NCBI RefSeq assembly: GCF_964340395.1
Contig: NC_135549.1
Coordinates: 21,364,842-21,426,841 of the forward strand
Reading direction: 5' to 3'
Origin: Glandiceps talaboti
Taxonomy: Eukaryota; Hemichordata; Enteropneusta; Spengelidae
Length of the DNA stretch: 62,000 bases
Part shown: positions 14,313 through 26,900 of the stretch, piece after piece
Layout: each line of letters opens with the position of its first letter
Position numbering within the stretch: the stretch's first letter is position 1
Notes under the pieces: generated by a model
Databases searched by the model: none
What the model saw: the letters and a program-made list of their open reading frames with translations, nothing else
Told to the model about the DNA's origin: nothing
Position numbers and translations under genes: made by a program

Positions 14313-15590
14313 AAAGGCTTTGGATAATTTCCCACTACTACCACCATTTGGATTTGTGTGAAGGCACTGCATCAATAAATACCTGTGTTTGGATCTCATT
14401 GACTGAGCTGTAGGCCATAATTCAACATCCAATGATGAGATTGGCACACTCCTGGCATCGTCGGGTGCGAGGTCAACATCTCCACAACATTATCCCTTGT
14501 ATCTTACCCAACTGCTCCCGTTTTACACCTGTGAGACACAATCCTCTCCTAACACCACAACTGACTATTTTGGGAGTTTTGAGGTGACTAGCAATGAAAA
14601 TGTTGCATGTATGTATGTATGTATGTACGTACGTACGTATATCATATTAAGTCATATGGCAAAGCTCAATATAACTAAAATTAAAGTTAGTATTTATTTC
14701 AAATTAAAGTTGATGAGTTGTTTGTACAGGGATTAAAGAATGGTGCCATCTATCATCATAGCGACCAAGTTTGTCATAAAATATTAATTTTGGGACAAAA
14801 TTGGCTAGTAGACAGAAAAAAAAACATTTAAAAAAAGCTTATTTATTAATATTAAACACTCTTATGAAATCTTCATGTTTGATAACAACAAATCTGCTCT
14901 AAATAATTGGACTGAATTTCCTCAAAAGCATATCACGGGGTATTTTTGTGTTGAGTTTTGAAAACTTTTTATAACACTGGTATATTTTGCCATTTTGTCG
15001 TAAAAAGCTGATTCGTTTTTCAAAATTAGCCGTAAAACGCTAGTACTAAAAAACATGGACAGAAGATCCTAACCAAATCCTATTTGTACGGCACTTTGAC
15101 ACATTTTAAGCAAAAACTGGAAATTGCTTCTACGGTAACAAAAAGATGCTTCTTAAAATCCACACTTCTGTTAAACTAAATAACCGTAAACAGAAAATAA
15201 TAGGCATATTAACACGATTGATTTTCTGAAAAAAACAACTTATCAGACACAAGGGATCCTGGCGAAACCATTATTTGTAAAGTCCTTATTGCACGGTTTT
15301 GACACATGCTTCTATGGAAAAATATGTCCAAGAAAACCGGTCTCAGTGAATATTAACAGGATTGATTTTCTGAAAAGTAAAATATCGTATAAGTCTGGGA
15401 ATATTTTCTGTTAAGGCATTCGTTTCATAGCAACCAAACTAATAATCAAATGTTACCTTCTTCACCAAATTGGCTAAAGACGATTAAAAGTAGATAAAAG
15501 AGCGAGAATGATATCCTTATCAAAAACCATTCTAAAGGTTCTTAGCCCTTTTGGTGTCACGCAAAGGGTGTTTATAGACATGAAAACCTG
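14313..15590. other. intergenic between UGT gene and minus-strand gene
   Basis: AT-rich spacer with a short GTAT/GTAC tract near 14607-14640. No coding exon or RNA gene recognised. Confidence 0.5.
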
Positions 15591-15596
15591 TTTATT
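15591..15596 (-). terminator. candidate polyadenylation signal of the WASP/ART-like gene
   Basis: TTTATT on the plus strand reads AATAAA on the minus strand, about 200 bp beyond the last stop codon. Confidence 0.4.
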
Positions 15597-15798
15597 TTAG
15601 TCTGAATATGTTCAAAACATAATATACAATAACTGGATTAATTTTCATTAAAAAATCAAAACAGTGAGGGTATTTTTGTGCCGAGATTAAAAAATATTCT
15701 ATGGCAACCAATATTGTTATCATATATATTAAATATCGACACACACTAACACTATTGTAGCGACATATTAATATAAGCTATTGAACAGACGTTGGTAT

Positions 15799-16246
15799 TC
15801 ACAATAGGTTGGCATTTTTGATGACGTCCATGATCTTGAAGTGTGCACATGTGGCAACTAGGTACTCCCAATATTTACTCTCTTTTGATACAAGACCTCG
15901 GTTGCTAGAGTAGCATCTAACATAGTCAATAGCCAAATGTGAGATGATAATATCAAATTCACTTGAAAACAAGTTTACTTTGAATGGCCTAACCATCCTA
16001 AACAAAAAACGTCTTATGTACATGTGTTTTGGACAGTCATTTGATTTCAGTTTGACAAGTAATCCATATAATATCACTACCCCACGACGTTTCGTAGACC
16101 ATTCGATCTCATCATTGTCAAATAACGGATCTATCTGTGACGCGGCGCCGATGGTTTCAGGTATGACACTGTACGTACTCGGCTCAATGAGCACTTGGAA
16201 AACCACTTTCGTCTTGTAAGCTTTTCCTGTTGAACCATCACTGAAA
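15799..16246 (-). CDS. last exon: C-terminal part of ART-like/NEURL4-C module
   Basis: It begins after a TTTCAG acceptor in phase 2 and ends at the stop. It encodes [18 protein letters not shown], then [12 protein letters not shown], then [12 protein letters not shown]. The EIEW glutamate sits where PARP/ART folds place the last residue of an H-Y-E triad. After GLLVKL about 85 further residues follow before the stop. Related NEURL4 C-termini as I remember them end close to this point, so the tail may be a read-through extension. Confidence 0.7.
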
Positions 16247-19200
16247 CTGAAACACAAAACCAGATGTAAAACTATATGCCTTCCGTTAGGACAAAGCGAT
16301 CAGATTTTGTTCCACACGGAATGCATAAATCTGAGCTATAGCAATCATACTGAACACATATTGCCTGGCCATGAAGGCTATAGCACCCGTTTATTACACA
16401 CGAGGGACTGAGTTACCAGAATCACATGCAAAGGCCGAGGGAAATAGCATGCGATTCTGGTAACTCACAGTCACGAGGGGGTAATGAACGAGTGCTATAG
16501 CCCAAATATAGGCCAGGCAATATGTGCTTTATAATATATCTCATGCTGTGAACTCGCGGTGGCAGACGATATCGTCAGAAGCCGCCATTTTGACCTGCTG
16601 TGAATTCGCGGTGGTCACGTGACCATGTAATAGTTGATGGAACTATTTCCCTCGGGAAATAGTCATTCTATTTTCCTATCACGTGACTGTTTCTAGCGAA
16701 TTATGGCACAGCATTATCACTAGGTATATTATAAATGATGATACATCCCTTAATATATACGTGGCAAGCAAATTATACCAAACTATATGAAAGATACAGC
16801 ATGTATCTCAAAAATTACTAATCATACAAATGAATCACTGCAGTTAAAAAAAACTACTGTAACATCAGCAAACTATAACAAACACACGCGCTTTATTGAA
16901 TAAAATTAAAGGAATGTGCTCTGCAAAATGTACTTTCAACGGGGAAATTGTATTTCAATAATGGTTAACGAACTCGAATCGGGGATATAAACTATATTGC
17001 ATCCACTGTGCTACGCACTCGGCTGGTGCAATATCTGCAATACAGCCCAATTCGAGTCCATTAAGCAGCTTACACCGCTTTCACACCAATCAAATGTTTA
17101 AAACCTATTATTAAAGGTAAAATTTCTCGGCCAAAAATAATAGCAGCCGAATAACCACATCAAAAACTTTAAATCCTCACACTACTGAGTTTTGGGAAGA
17201 TTATGATTTTAAATGGACATTAACACACCTGTGTGTGGTCTCAAATTGGTCAATCGGGCTTGAGGATGTGTTCACAAATTAGTCATGATTGTGTATAGCA
17301 GGCCACACTCTAAACAATTTGACGCTTAGGACGCGTTGCGTGTGTTCAGTTTGGTCTGGTTTTCTAGAACTTATGCATTCTGTGCACTTGGTCTGAACAC
17401 ATACTCTGTGTTCAAAATGTGCCGATGCGTCAACAGCGTTCTATTTCATATGATTTGAACATATGTTATGTGTTTGGAAGTGCACCATAAAAGGGAAGAC
17501 TTTCTATCGCTAACGAATGGTGATGAATGACATGTGAATGATTGGATGTAAGTGGATGGTGTACTGAAATTAATAACACAATGCACTCGGGTTGGCACTC
17601 TTTTCAAAAATGTTGAAGATGCGCGTGGTAAAGAGTGCCAAATCTCTGAAGGCACTAAATTGTGATATTGCCCTCTCTGGCATGTGTTAATTATTTAACC
17701 ATACGATATCCATTAATCTAGTATATAACAGACATGGTCGGTATGTACAAACAAACGTTATGACCACAGACACTAATATATCATAGATTATCAATAGAGA
17801 TGTCGTTTTTTTTGTGTGTGTGACGTTTAAATGAAACCTGTAAATATACAGAATACTAATTCCGAAGAAAATGTATATATTCAAGTCTCTATTTCCCACT
17901 TAATCTCGCAAAGACATTCAAAATATATTTGTCATGATCAAAGGTGTTTGAATAAAGAGATCATTTATCAAAGATAATAAATGACTTACAGACTACATTT
18001 CGAATAAACGTTACATCCTGAGTACTTTATACTCGGAGAAAGGAAAATCTGTTCAGTATCAAAACCTGGTGGTCTATTGTCCTTTGTATAGTGACCGTAA
18101 CACTCCCCAAGCTTCTCCCCAGTCTTTAGAGTGTCACCTATAAGAAATATAGACAAGTCAATTATTGATATAAATTAGTACCACAATGTCGTCACTGAAA
18201 AAAATATGTTGACAATTTGAGCAATAATATATTTACTGTATGTTAATATTTATATTGCCTACGCGTGCAGAGACTATTGACTGAGAAGCTTTAGAAATTT
18301 CGACCAGAGTGCATCTATTCTGCACATTTTTTTGTTTACAGTATTGCGCGGTCGAGATGACAAAGTCACTACACTGTGTCACACACATGTCCATAAATGT
18401 AGTGTATAAATGATCTGTCAGGTCACTCAAACTCCTACATATAATGTCATGTCCACATTCAATGGTTATCTACAAGTAATGATGAACGATGAACAGGACA
18501 TATACATGTGAATTAACAATTAGAGCCTGCCCTCGGGCTGGCATTCTTTACCAAAATTTTGATGATACACATATCATTTCAAAGTGTGTCTCACTCTAGA
18601 TAGGTTATGTTTTATGCGCAATTCAACATGTTCAGGTCAATGGAGGCACATATTTTAGAGCCAGTCCGTCGAGTGGGCTGATTTTTTTTTTTTTTTTTTT
18701 TTGGAGGGGGGGGGGGGAATGCATCACTATGGTGAATCAGCGCGCCTTCTCCAGTTATGTTTGCGATTTAATAGTCATTTTAAATGTTCATCATCCCTAA
18801 GATTTAACACGTCTACACTTACAAAATCGCTCGTGATTCTTCAAAAGTTTATTTAAAGAAGGTATGATTCGATTCTGACCAATGACAGCTTGTGTAAGAA
18901 CGTTGAGGTGTAATAATGTAATTAGAGGAACAAATAAAGCACATAAACTCACCTGGCATCAATAAGTCTCCTGTTTCAAGAATATAAATCAAGGCTTTCT
19001 CAGTTGTACCATGAAAAGCAACATGCCAACTATCAAACACGTTTAAAGCTTCAGCCCTTGGAGGCACCCTGTTATCAGAACAAAAAATAACAAGATGTTA
19101 ACTGAATGCCCCGAGCCGTAAAGTGCAATCAAAAATCGAGCAATTACATTATACAGATACTGACTAAATTAAGGCCATTTATTTGTCTTGTTGTAAAATT

Positions 19201-20406
19201 GTGTTAGTACCTCTGTGTTACAACCACTATAAGAACAGCCTTCCAGTTCCCTCAATATAATGTTAACTATGCATATCAATCAATCAATCAATCAACTTTA
19301 TTTAAAGATGGTAGCCAAGTGGGCCGCGGCCAAGCTTCCCTGGGCTCCTCTATAATAAAGTAGTACAAAAACAGAAGAAAAAACTACAAACTGTACAATA
19401 AAGAGATGTAATAAACAGCAAGTCTAAAATTTTATCGTGAAATAATTTTGTAATAGCAACGTGTGAAAGAAGACAGCAATGTCCGATTTCTCACTTCAAG
19501 TTGTAAGGTATTCCAAATATATGCACCGAAAAACATAAAACCTGCTTAAAAAGTTCAGTTCTAGGTCGAGGTACTAACGAGTCTTCTTTTTACTCGACCC
19601 GGTAATTCTGTACTTAAAATACTCAGGACAGGGGCATGTTAAGGCAAAGACTAAAATTACAAATATACATTTGATCAGTTATACTGCTGCAGTAGATGTT
19701 GTTTGAAGGTTTGCAGAATCGAGTATTATAGTCATGACTAGTAACTATAAAATAATCATGGGCATGGTCTTGTTGCTAGGCATATTTGCAGACATTTTTT
19801 TGAATATTTATCCATTTAATTTACCATCCCTTTGTTATCCTTGCAATTTATGCCGTCATTTGTCTGTTGCTAAGGGCGTTGTCTTGTCACTAGGCATAAT
19901 TGAATTCATTTTTGGAACGTTTATTCACTTGTCCACCCTACAATGTTTGCAAAATATACTGACATTTTATGAGCAGGGTCATGATTGATAGGTCCAGTTT
20001 TGTCAATATAATTAGAACAACATCTGCTGATCACCTCCAAAAATATCTCCACGGAATTTCAGACCCATACTCCATATAGTTTTCGAGATATAAGTTTTTG
20101 ACCAAAAGTGACACGTTTGACCTCTTTTGCATTTGACTGATGGGATCATCATATCATTGATACTTCTTTATCTAGACATATCCAGATGCATCTTTATGAA
20201 ATTCAGCCCAATCTGCCTCATACTTTTGGAATTACTGCTTTTTGACCAAAAAGTGACATTGTCACTCTTCTTATTTTGCCTATCAGTGGCGGCATCACCG
20301 TGTCATGAATCCTTTATGGACACATTTCAGGTCAATCTGCTAAGTAGTTTTTACGAAAATCCAAAATCACATTTTATTTTTAAAAAACGCCAATCGGTCT
20401 GGACTT

Positions 20407-20461
<55 letters not shown>

Positions 20462-23400
20462 CGCGCGGCTATAGTACTACTGAAGTACCTCAATGACGGT
20501 ACTGAAGTACCTCAGTCGTGCTAAAAAAAACATACATACATGTACAATGAAAGTTACCAGTCCTACATGAATTTTTAAAAGATGTGCAAAAGGAAATGCT
20601 GTTTGGAAGATTGTGTTAACCTAAGACTAAGCTAAAATATTGATTGCTCTGTAAGGTTTTATTTAAGTAAGTCACTTACTTGAGCCCGAAGCGACACCAT
20701 CCAATCGGCACGCCATAGGTTTTTGCAGGACTACCTCGCATGTAGCATGACTTATCTCCTCTGTGTTGATGGCAGCGATTGCAGTAACACATATCAAATT
20801 TGTTGTCTAAGAATGCGTCTACATAAAAAGTGAAGCACAGAAGCACAAATTGATAATATGGAAAAGTGCAGTTATAGCTCTATTTACTATTCAAAATGTG
20901 TTTAATTGATCTTGAGTAGCTGTTCTGTCGTTCAGACATTTGAGTGGTGTGCCCTCTCAGGCCTTACCCAGTATAAGTTTTCCCTCAAAATTGGTTGATT
21001 GCAAATAATTCTGAATTCTGAAGTTTGATTTTGAATTCTGAATTTTGATTTTCATAAGCGCTATATATACTTCATAGAAGCCATGGTGTGCACTTTTGTA
21101 TAATCGTCTTTGCTAGAAGATTAAACAAATGGCAATGGATGCCACGGTGTGATTTTACTATAGAGGTCATGTTGTGGGTCAGCCTCTCCACACAACTATC
21201 GTATGTATGTATGTATGTATGTATGTATGTATGTATGTATGTATGTATGTATGTACGTTCGCACCTAGCATACGTCATACCATCTTACAATGACCAGATA
21301 TGGCATGATCTGCACTTTAGCATTCTAAACATTAGCTTAGAAGCCACATAACAGTGTATATGAGTGTTAGTGAAAAACCAGTCCCTTGGTACCGGTAACT
21401 GGGAAAAATAATAAAGTTCAGGACATTTCCCATATCAATCTAAAAACCTATTTACACACATTTGATGATCCCTGCAAGAGATAGGTGCCAGTCTAAAGTT
21501 GCGCCTTTAGTCCAGTGCTGAGTGAATCAGTCACATGACCGAATGTCTTACGTGCTTACACACAAAAAAATAAGGATTTATACATGGGTACACTTCAAAA
21601 GACACAAACGAATGCACATGGGGTTATGTAATCTATGCATTCTCTATGTCAGAGCTTTGTTACAAATGGTGATGCGGACTTACAGCTTCTACAATTTGTC
21701 AAGACATTTTACATGGAATGTGCGTCTACAGTTCTCTAGTCTTGTTCAGTTCATCATACGAATATTGCTTATGGCTAAATGAGAAACTATCAGGTGTAAT
21801 CAACGACGTCGATCCCTTCATTGAACCATATGACAACTATCACACTTCATTTACGCAGAGTATCCAAAGTACAATGGATATATGTGAATTGTACCTCAAT
21901 AAGCATGAATAGTTTTTTTTTAGAAATACATATATTACTTACCTGGAATTTTTAATGAATCGATGTATCGACCACACGTATCTTTAAACCGACATTTTCT
22001 TGATGAACCTATGACAGATATAGTACAGCCTAATTAGTAATATTTATTTATACGTCTTTAGGACACAAGCCAAAAATGACAATTACATAATTTAATGAAA
22101 AACAGAATACAATATAACAGGTTGTAAAATATTGTAGGACCGTATAAACTTATCAAGCAATATCAAGCGTCCATATAAAATTCTTGTCTTAAATCCATAG
22201 GTTTATAAACAAGTTAACTAAGATTCCTCAACACAGTTATGGAATTAGACCTCAGCAAATTATAGAATTTAGCACGGGTTGGAAAATGTCTACAGTAATC
22301 TTATAGGAGACATCTTAAATGTTGATATAATGGACATACAAGGGTGAAATGATATTCGTCTTTGATACCTTCTATTAAGCATATATCCTTATTGTCAATA
22401 CCAGTATAGCGCCCCTCCTGAATTCTAAGACTAAGACATGAACATCTCATTCTAGCCACGGCATGTCTGTATTTCAACTCTGTAACATGTCTTCTTACCA
22501 AAAATAACCTGTATGTGTTTGTGTTTCACATATTCCCTGATACCCGTGACCATCACCAAGTTTAATACATGTTATCAGGTTACATGAGATACCCCCTTTT
22601 GTCTTGCTATTGTTTTAGGCCATAAACTACTCAGAATGAAATATATTCAAAGGTGAACACAATATTACTCGGATTCTCGGAGAATAATATATTATGTGAA
22701 TGACTGATAAACAAAGTTATAAACACAGACTTGTTTGATAATGATCTACCGGGTAGTACATGGCTACGTATTGTAGCCAGGACTTCTATAGTACAGACAC
22801 AGTGCAAAGTTATGAGGAAAATTTGATTTTACATCTCCCCTGGAATATGTTAAATCGGGTATCCACATTGAGCGACTGTATATTGTGAGTGCAATTCTGT
22901 TAGCAGATCATAACATTACATTTCCTTGGTATTAGAATTTATGTTCAAGGCTATCATGTTATCAGCAATGTACTGGACAACATAGCTAGTAAGTGAATTG
23001 AATTCGTAATCTTGTTCTGAAACAACTATAGTACAGAAAACTTTTTTATAACACTTTGTTCTAATTTCTATTTTGAAATCAATGGCATTTATCACATTTC
23101 ATTATTCAAAACCTTTTCAAAAACCTTTTGATTACAATCAGCAGTTCGGTCAATAAAGGGAGGGGAGGTTTGAGTCAGTGCCATGATTAAACTGAACAAT
23201 TATGAACAGGACAAACAAGGGTCTTGAAGAGTACAAACTGGTCAATGCGTGTACATGTATGGAACGCCGCAGCTGTCTTCAGTCTAAAGAAAACAACTAT
23301 ATGATGTAAACATTTCACTATATGATGCGAGTACATCGGTATGTGTGACAGTTATTGACATTGTACTTGATAATTAGCTGAATTAATCTATAGTAATAGT

Positions 23401-23735
23401 TCACTCAATCTAAGAGATATCCTAGAACTTTTGGTTACAAAGCAATGAATATTTTGCATGTCCGTGAACAGACAATCATACTTCTCATTGGGTTCCTATC
23501 TAAAGAGCTTTATACATGTGAAACAATGGATTTTGGTAAGCAATTTACCAGATACACTTAAAATTACTGAAAATGAATGTAACATGTAAAATTAACTATG
23601 CAGTGTGCAGTATTATGCTTTGAGAAACTCTGAGTAACGACTTATTACATCCTTATTCTTTTGAATTAAATCTATAATGCTCTGCTCCTAATATATGCAT
23701 CGAGCAGTGCTCTCTCCAGTGAGACACTTACATTC

Positions 23736-23766
<31 letters not shown>

Positions 23767-23808
23767 TGTATGGATGTATGTATGTATGTGTGTATGTGTG
23801 TATGTGTG

Positions 23809-23900
<92 letters not shown>

Positions 23901-26900
23901 ATGCCATGATTTTGTTGAGGGCGCAAGTGGGGGGGGGGGCTAAAAGGATTTTTCACCAAAATAATTTCTCCCCAGCCCCCCTCCTGCCGTAAATTCTGAT
24001 CCCAGCCTGGGAAGCCTGATTTTACTGCACGCACTGTAAAAGAATAGTAATGCTTTTCACTCTTCAGTGTAATTGGACAAAGGGGATCCTGCTGTGTTTG
24101 TTGTGTCTCTGTTATTGTTAGTCTAGAGTTGAAATATGTCTAGCTTTGTGGCAAAAAACGTCCATGAGTGAAACACCAACCAACAACATTTTAGTTGTAG
24201 CTGCTTTCTATCTAAGATCTTTACTAGTGCTGGCTATATGGACACGTAACATGGTTCAAACAGGTCATTCACCCGCTGGCCCGGGATAGAAAGTTCCGTG
24301 TTGGTAGAAACTACAGTGACTTTTGAAGACTGTCCTCATGCGATGAAATGACAAAAAATATATCATATTAAACAACTAATTCAATATTGTAAAGTGGTAT
24401 ACATAGTTTTAGAAACTAACCTTAATACTCGACTCGTTGTAATATCGATCATTCATTAGATATAGATAATATTAATTTTAAAAAATGGGTATTTGTATAG
24501 ATTTTGAAAAGAAAAATCATTTCAATCACGTCTCAGAAAACGGCAAACAAACTTGAATCAATAATGTAAAAACCGAGTACACTTTAGTACAGAAATCGTT
24601 TTCTTTCCAGTAACACGCATTAATTCGCTATACATGTATATTGAAATAATTACTATAAACTGACCTGAGGAATGGCCTTGTATTGTAATGTTACGCGAGG
24701 CTAGATCTCTAGCATGTGCTCCAGCTGTCTGTGGTTTTGAGTCAAGTTCCACCTGTTAACGAATAACAATGTAAGAACTAAAACACGTAGCAACACTTGA
24801 TTTATTCATAATATATAGACTTTTGTGAATGTGGTCACGAGTATGTCACGTGGCAATTCAAAAAGAGTTTCTAGTTTGGACGAACCTAAAGTAAAGTCAT
24901 ATTACAGCTTTAAGATTTTTTTTTCAAAACATCCTTGCCCGTCAATCAGGATAATTTTTACCATGTACTCAGAAGAAACGTAAATTTGTAATAAAAATAT
25001 ACATGTAAAAGAAACAACCTTTAATTTTTAAATTGTTTTACTGTATATGTTCGAATAATTAGCTCACAAATCACCAACAGCAAAGTTTCAACTGACTAAC
25101 AATTGGTTCATATTATCTCAGATCACTAACTTAGTGGTCTGAGATGTTATTAAGATAGCTATGTCACGCCGGGGCGAGGGCGAGCAGAAAATAACTATAA
25201 CGGTGTCGATTTCAAACCGATATTTCTCGAACTTTTATGTGATACAATCACAGACATGCTATCGTTCACTATCTCCCATCACACGACAGATAACGAGAAA
25301 TGACCTCATCACCCCTAAAAGTGAACCACGGGGCCGGGGTTCGCCAGTTTAACTGTCAAGTATGCAGGTGCCAAAGTGTTGGATAGTATCCCAATCAACA
25401 TCATAACATTAACAGCTGAAACCATTTCAAAATAGAATCCAAACAACCATCTCCAATCAGCAGACTAACTATACTCCCTGACCATATTCATATATGCAAA
25501 TATTGAATCTTATGTTACTTTTCACTTGTTATTTATTTAAAATTAAATCTAGTTTTTTTGCTTTTGTCTATTTTTGTCTTATTTTCCTTTTTATACACTT
25601 CTCAGCATTGATTTTTCTGTTCTTTCAAAGCTTGTATGTATTCAAAATGATCAGCTTTGCCCAGAATACACTTATTTATAAGATTGTAACAGGTGGGTGG
25701 ACTCGACTATTGCAAGACAACTATTTTTCGTCTCCTTTCCTACATTGTATAGTTAATGTGTTTCAATGTTACTGTAAGTTTATCTTTTATATATCTCTGG
25801 AATAAATCAATTAATTGTCTTCACCGACAAACATTGGAAATCTGCCTACTTGTTGTCATTCACAAGTGTCTTAGATTTCAATTGAATTTGAATCAAAATT
25901 GTGTAGCATATAGTGAATGTCGCAATTTGGCGCTTGTGGTTTCCAAGGCGACCTTGTGTACCGTCATTTCGTGACCCTTAGCACGATGAGACCACAACCG
26001 AATTCCCTCTCGGGAACTACTACTCGCGACAACTTAGAGGATCACAGTCAAGTTTTGAAGAGCTAATTCTGAATTTAATGAATTATCGAAATTCAGACTT
26101 ATGCAACGTGCAATTTTTTTTGTATATTAATGCACCACTGGACTTTTCTTTCCTTTCAATTTTGTTAATTATCGAAACAAAAAGAATTAACTAGATATCT
26201 TAATTTAGAATTATGAAAAGGAAAAATATTTTTCTGAGCTGATTTTTACCGTTTTCAGATTCCTTCCTTGTCTAATCTGATTCAGTAGGTCTCCCTTAGC
26301 ATCTGTCGGCGCTGCTGTATTTTGTTCACTTGAATCCACGTGTTTCAGAGCGGCGCCTAGATGAATCTGTGCTAACAGTCCACTACGTGATTGAGAAGGC
26401 CCGTATGATGACATACTTGGTGGAGGGGAAGGGGACTGTGATGATCGACGGGATGGAGGTGGAGGGCCTGGTAAAGAGTTATTTCCCATCCTAGATGATG
26501 GAGGTGGAGGTGGTACCCCTCTCCCTGGGGGTGGAGGAGGCGGTGCATTGTCATTACCACGAGAGGGTGGCGATGGTAGGGGCACTCCACCTCTTGAAGG
26601 GGATGGTGGGACAGGCACACCCTCTTTAACTTCTGAAATTATAAAAACAAACAAAATAAATAAATACAAAACCCTACAAACACACACATACACACACATA
26701 CACACATATGCATAGAATAATAATATATAATATAATATAATATAATATAATATAATATAATATAATATCTTATAATATAATATTATATTATATTATGTTG
26801 TGTTATGTTCTGTTCTATTTTATTCTATTCTATTCTATTCTATTCTATTCTATTCTATTCTATTTTATTCTATTCTATTCTATATATTACAGAATAATGT

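Noticed and set aside
26372-26620. His/Pro-rich minus-strand frame overlapping the proline-rich exon
   Set aside because: It is a shadow of the WASP-like exon in another frame.
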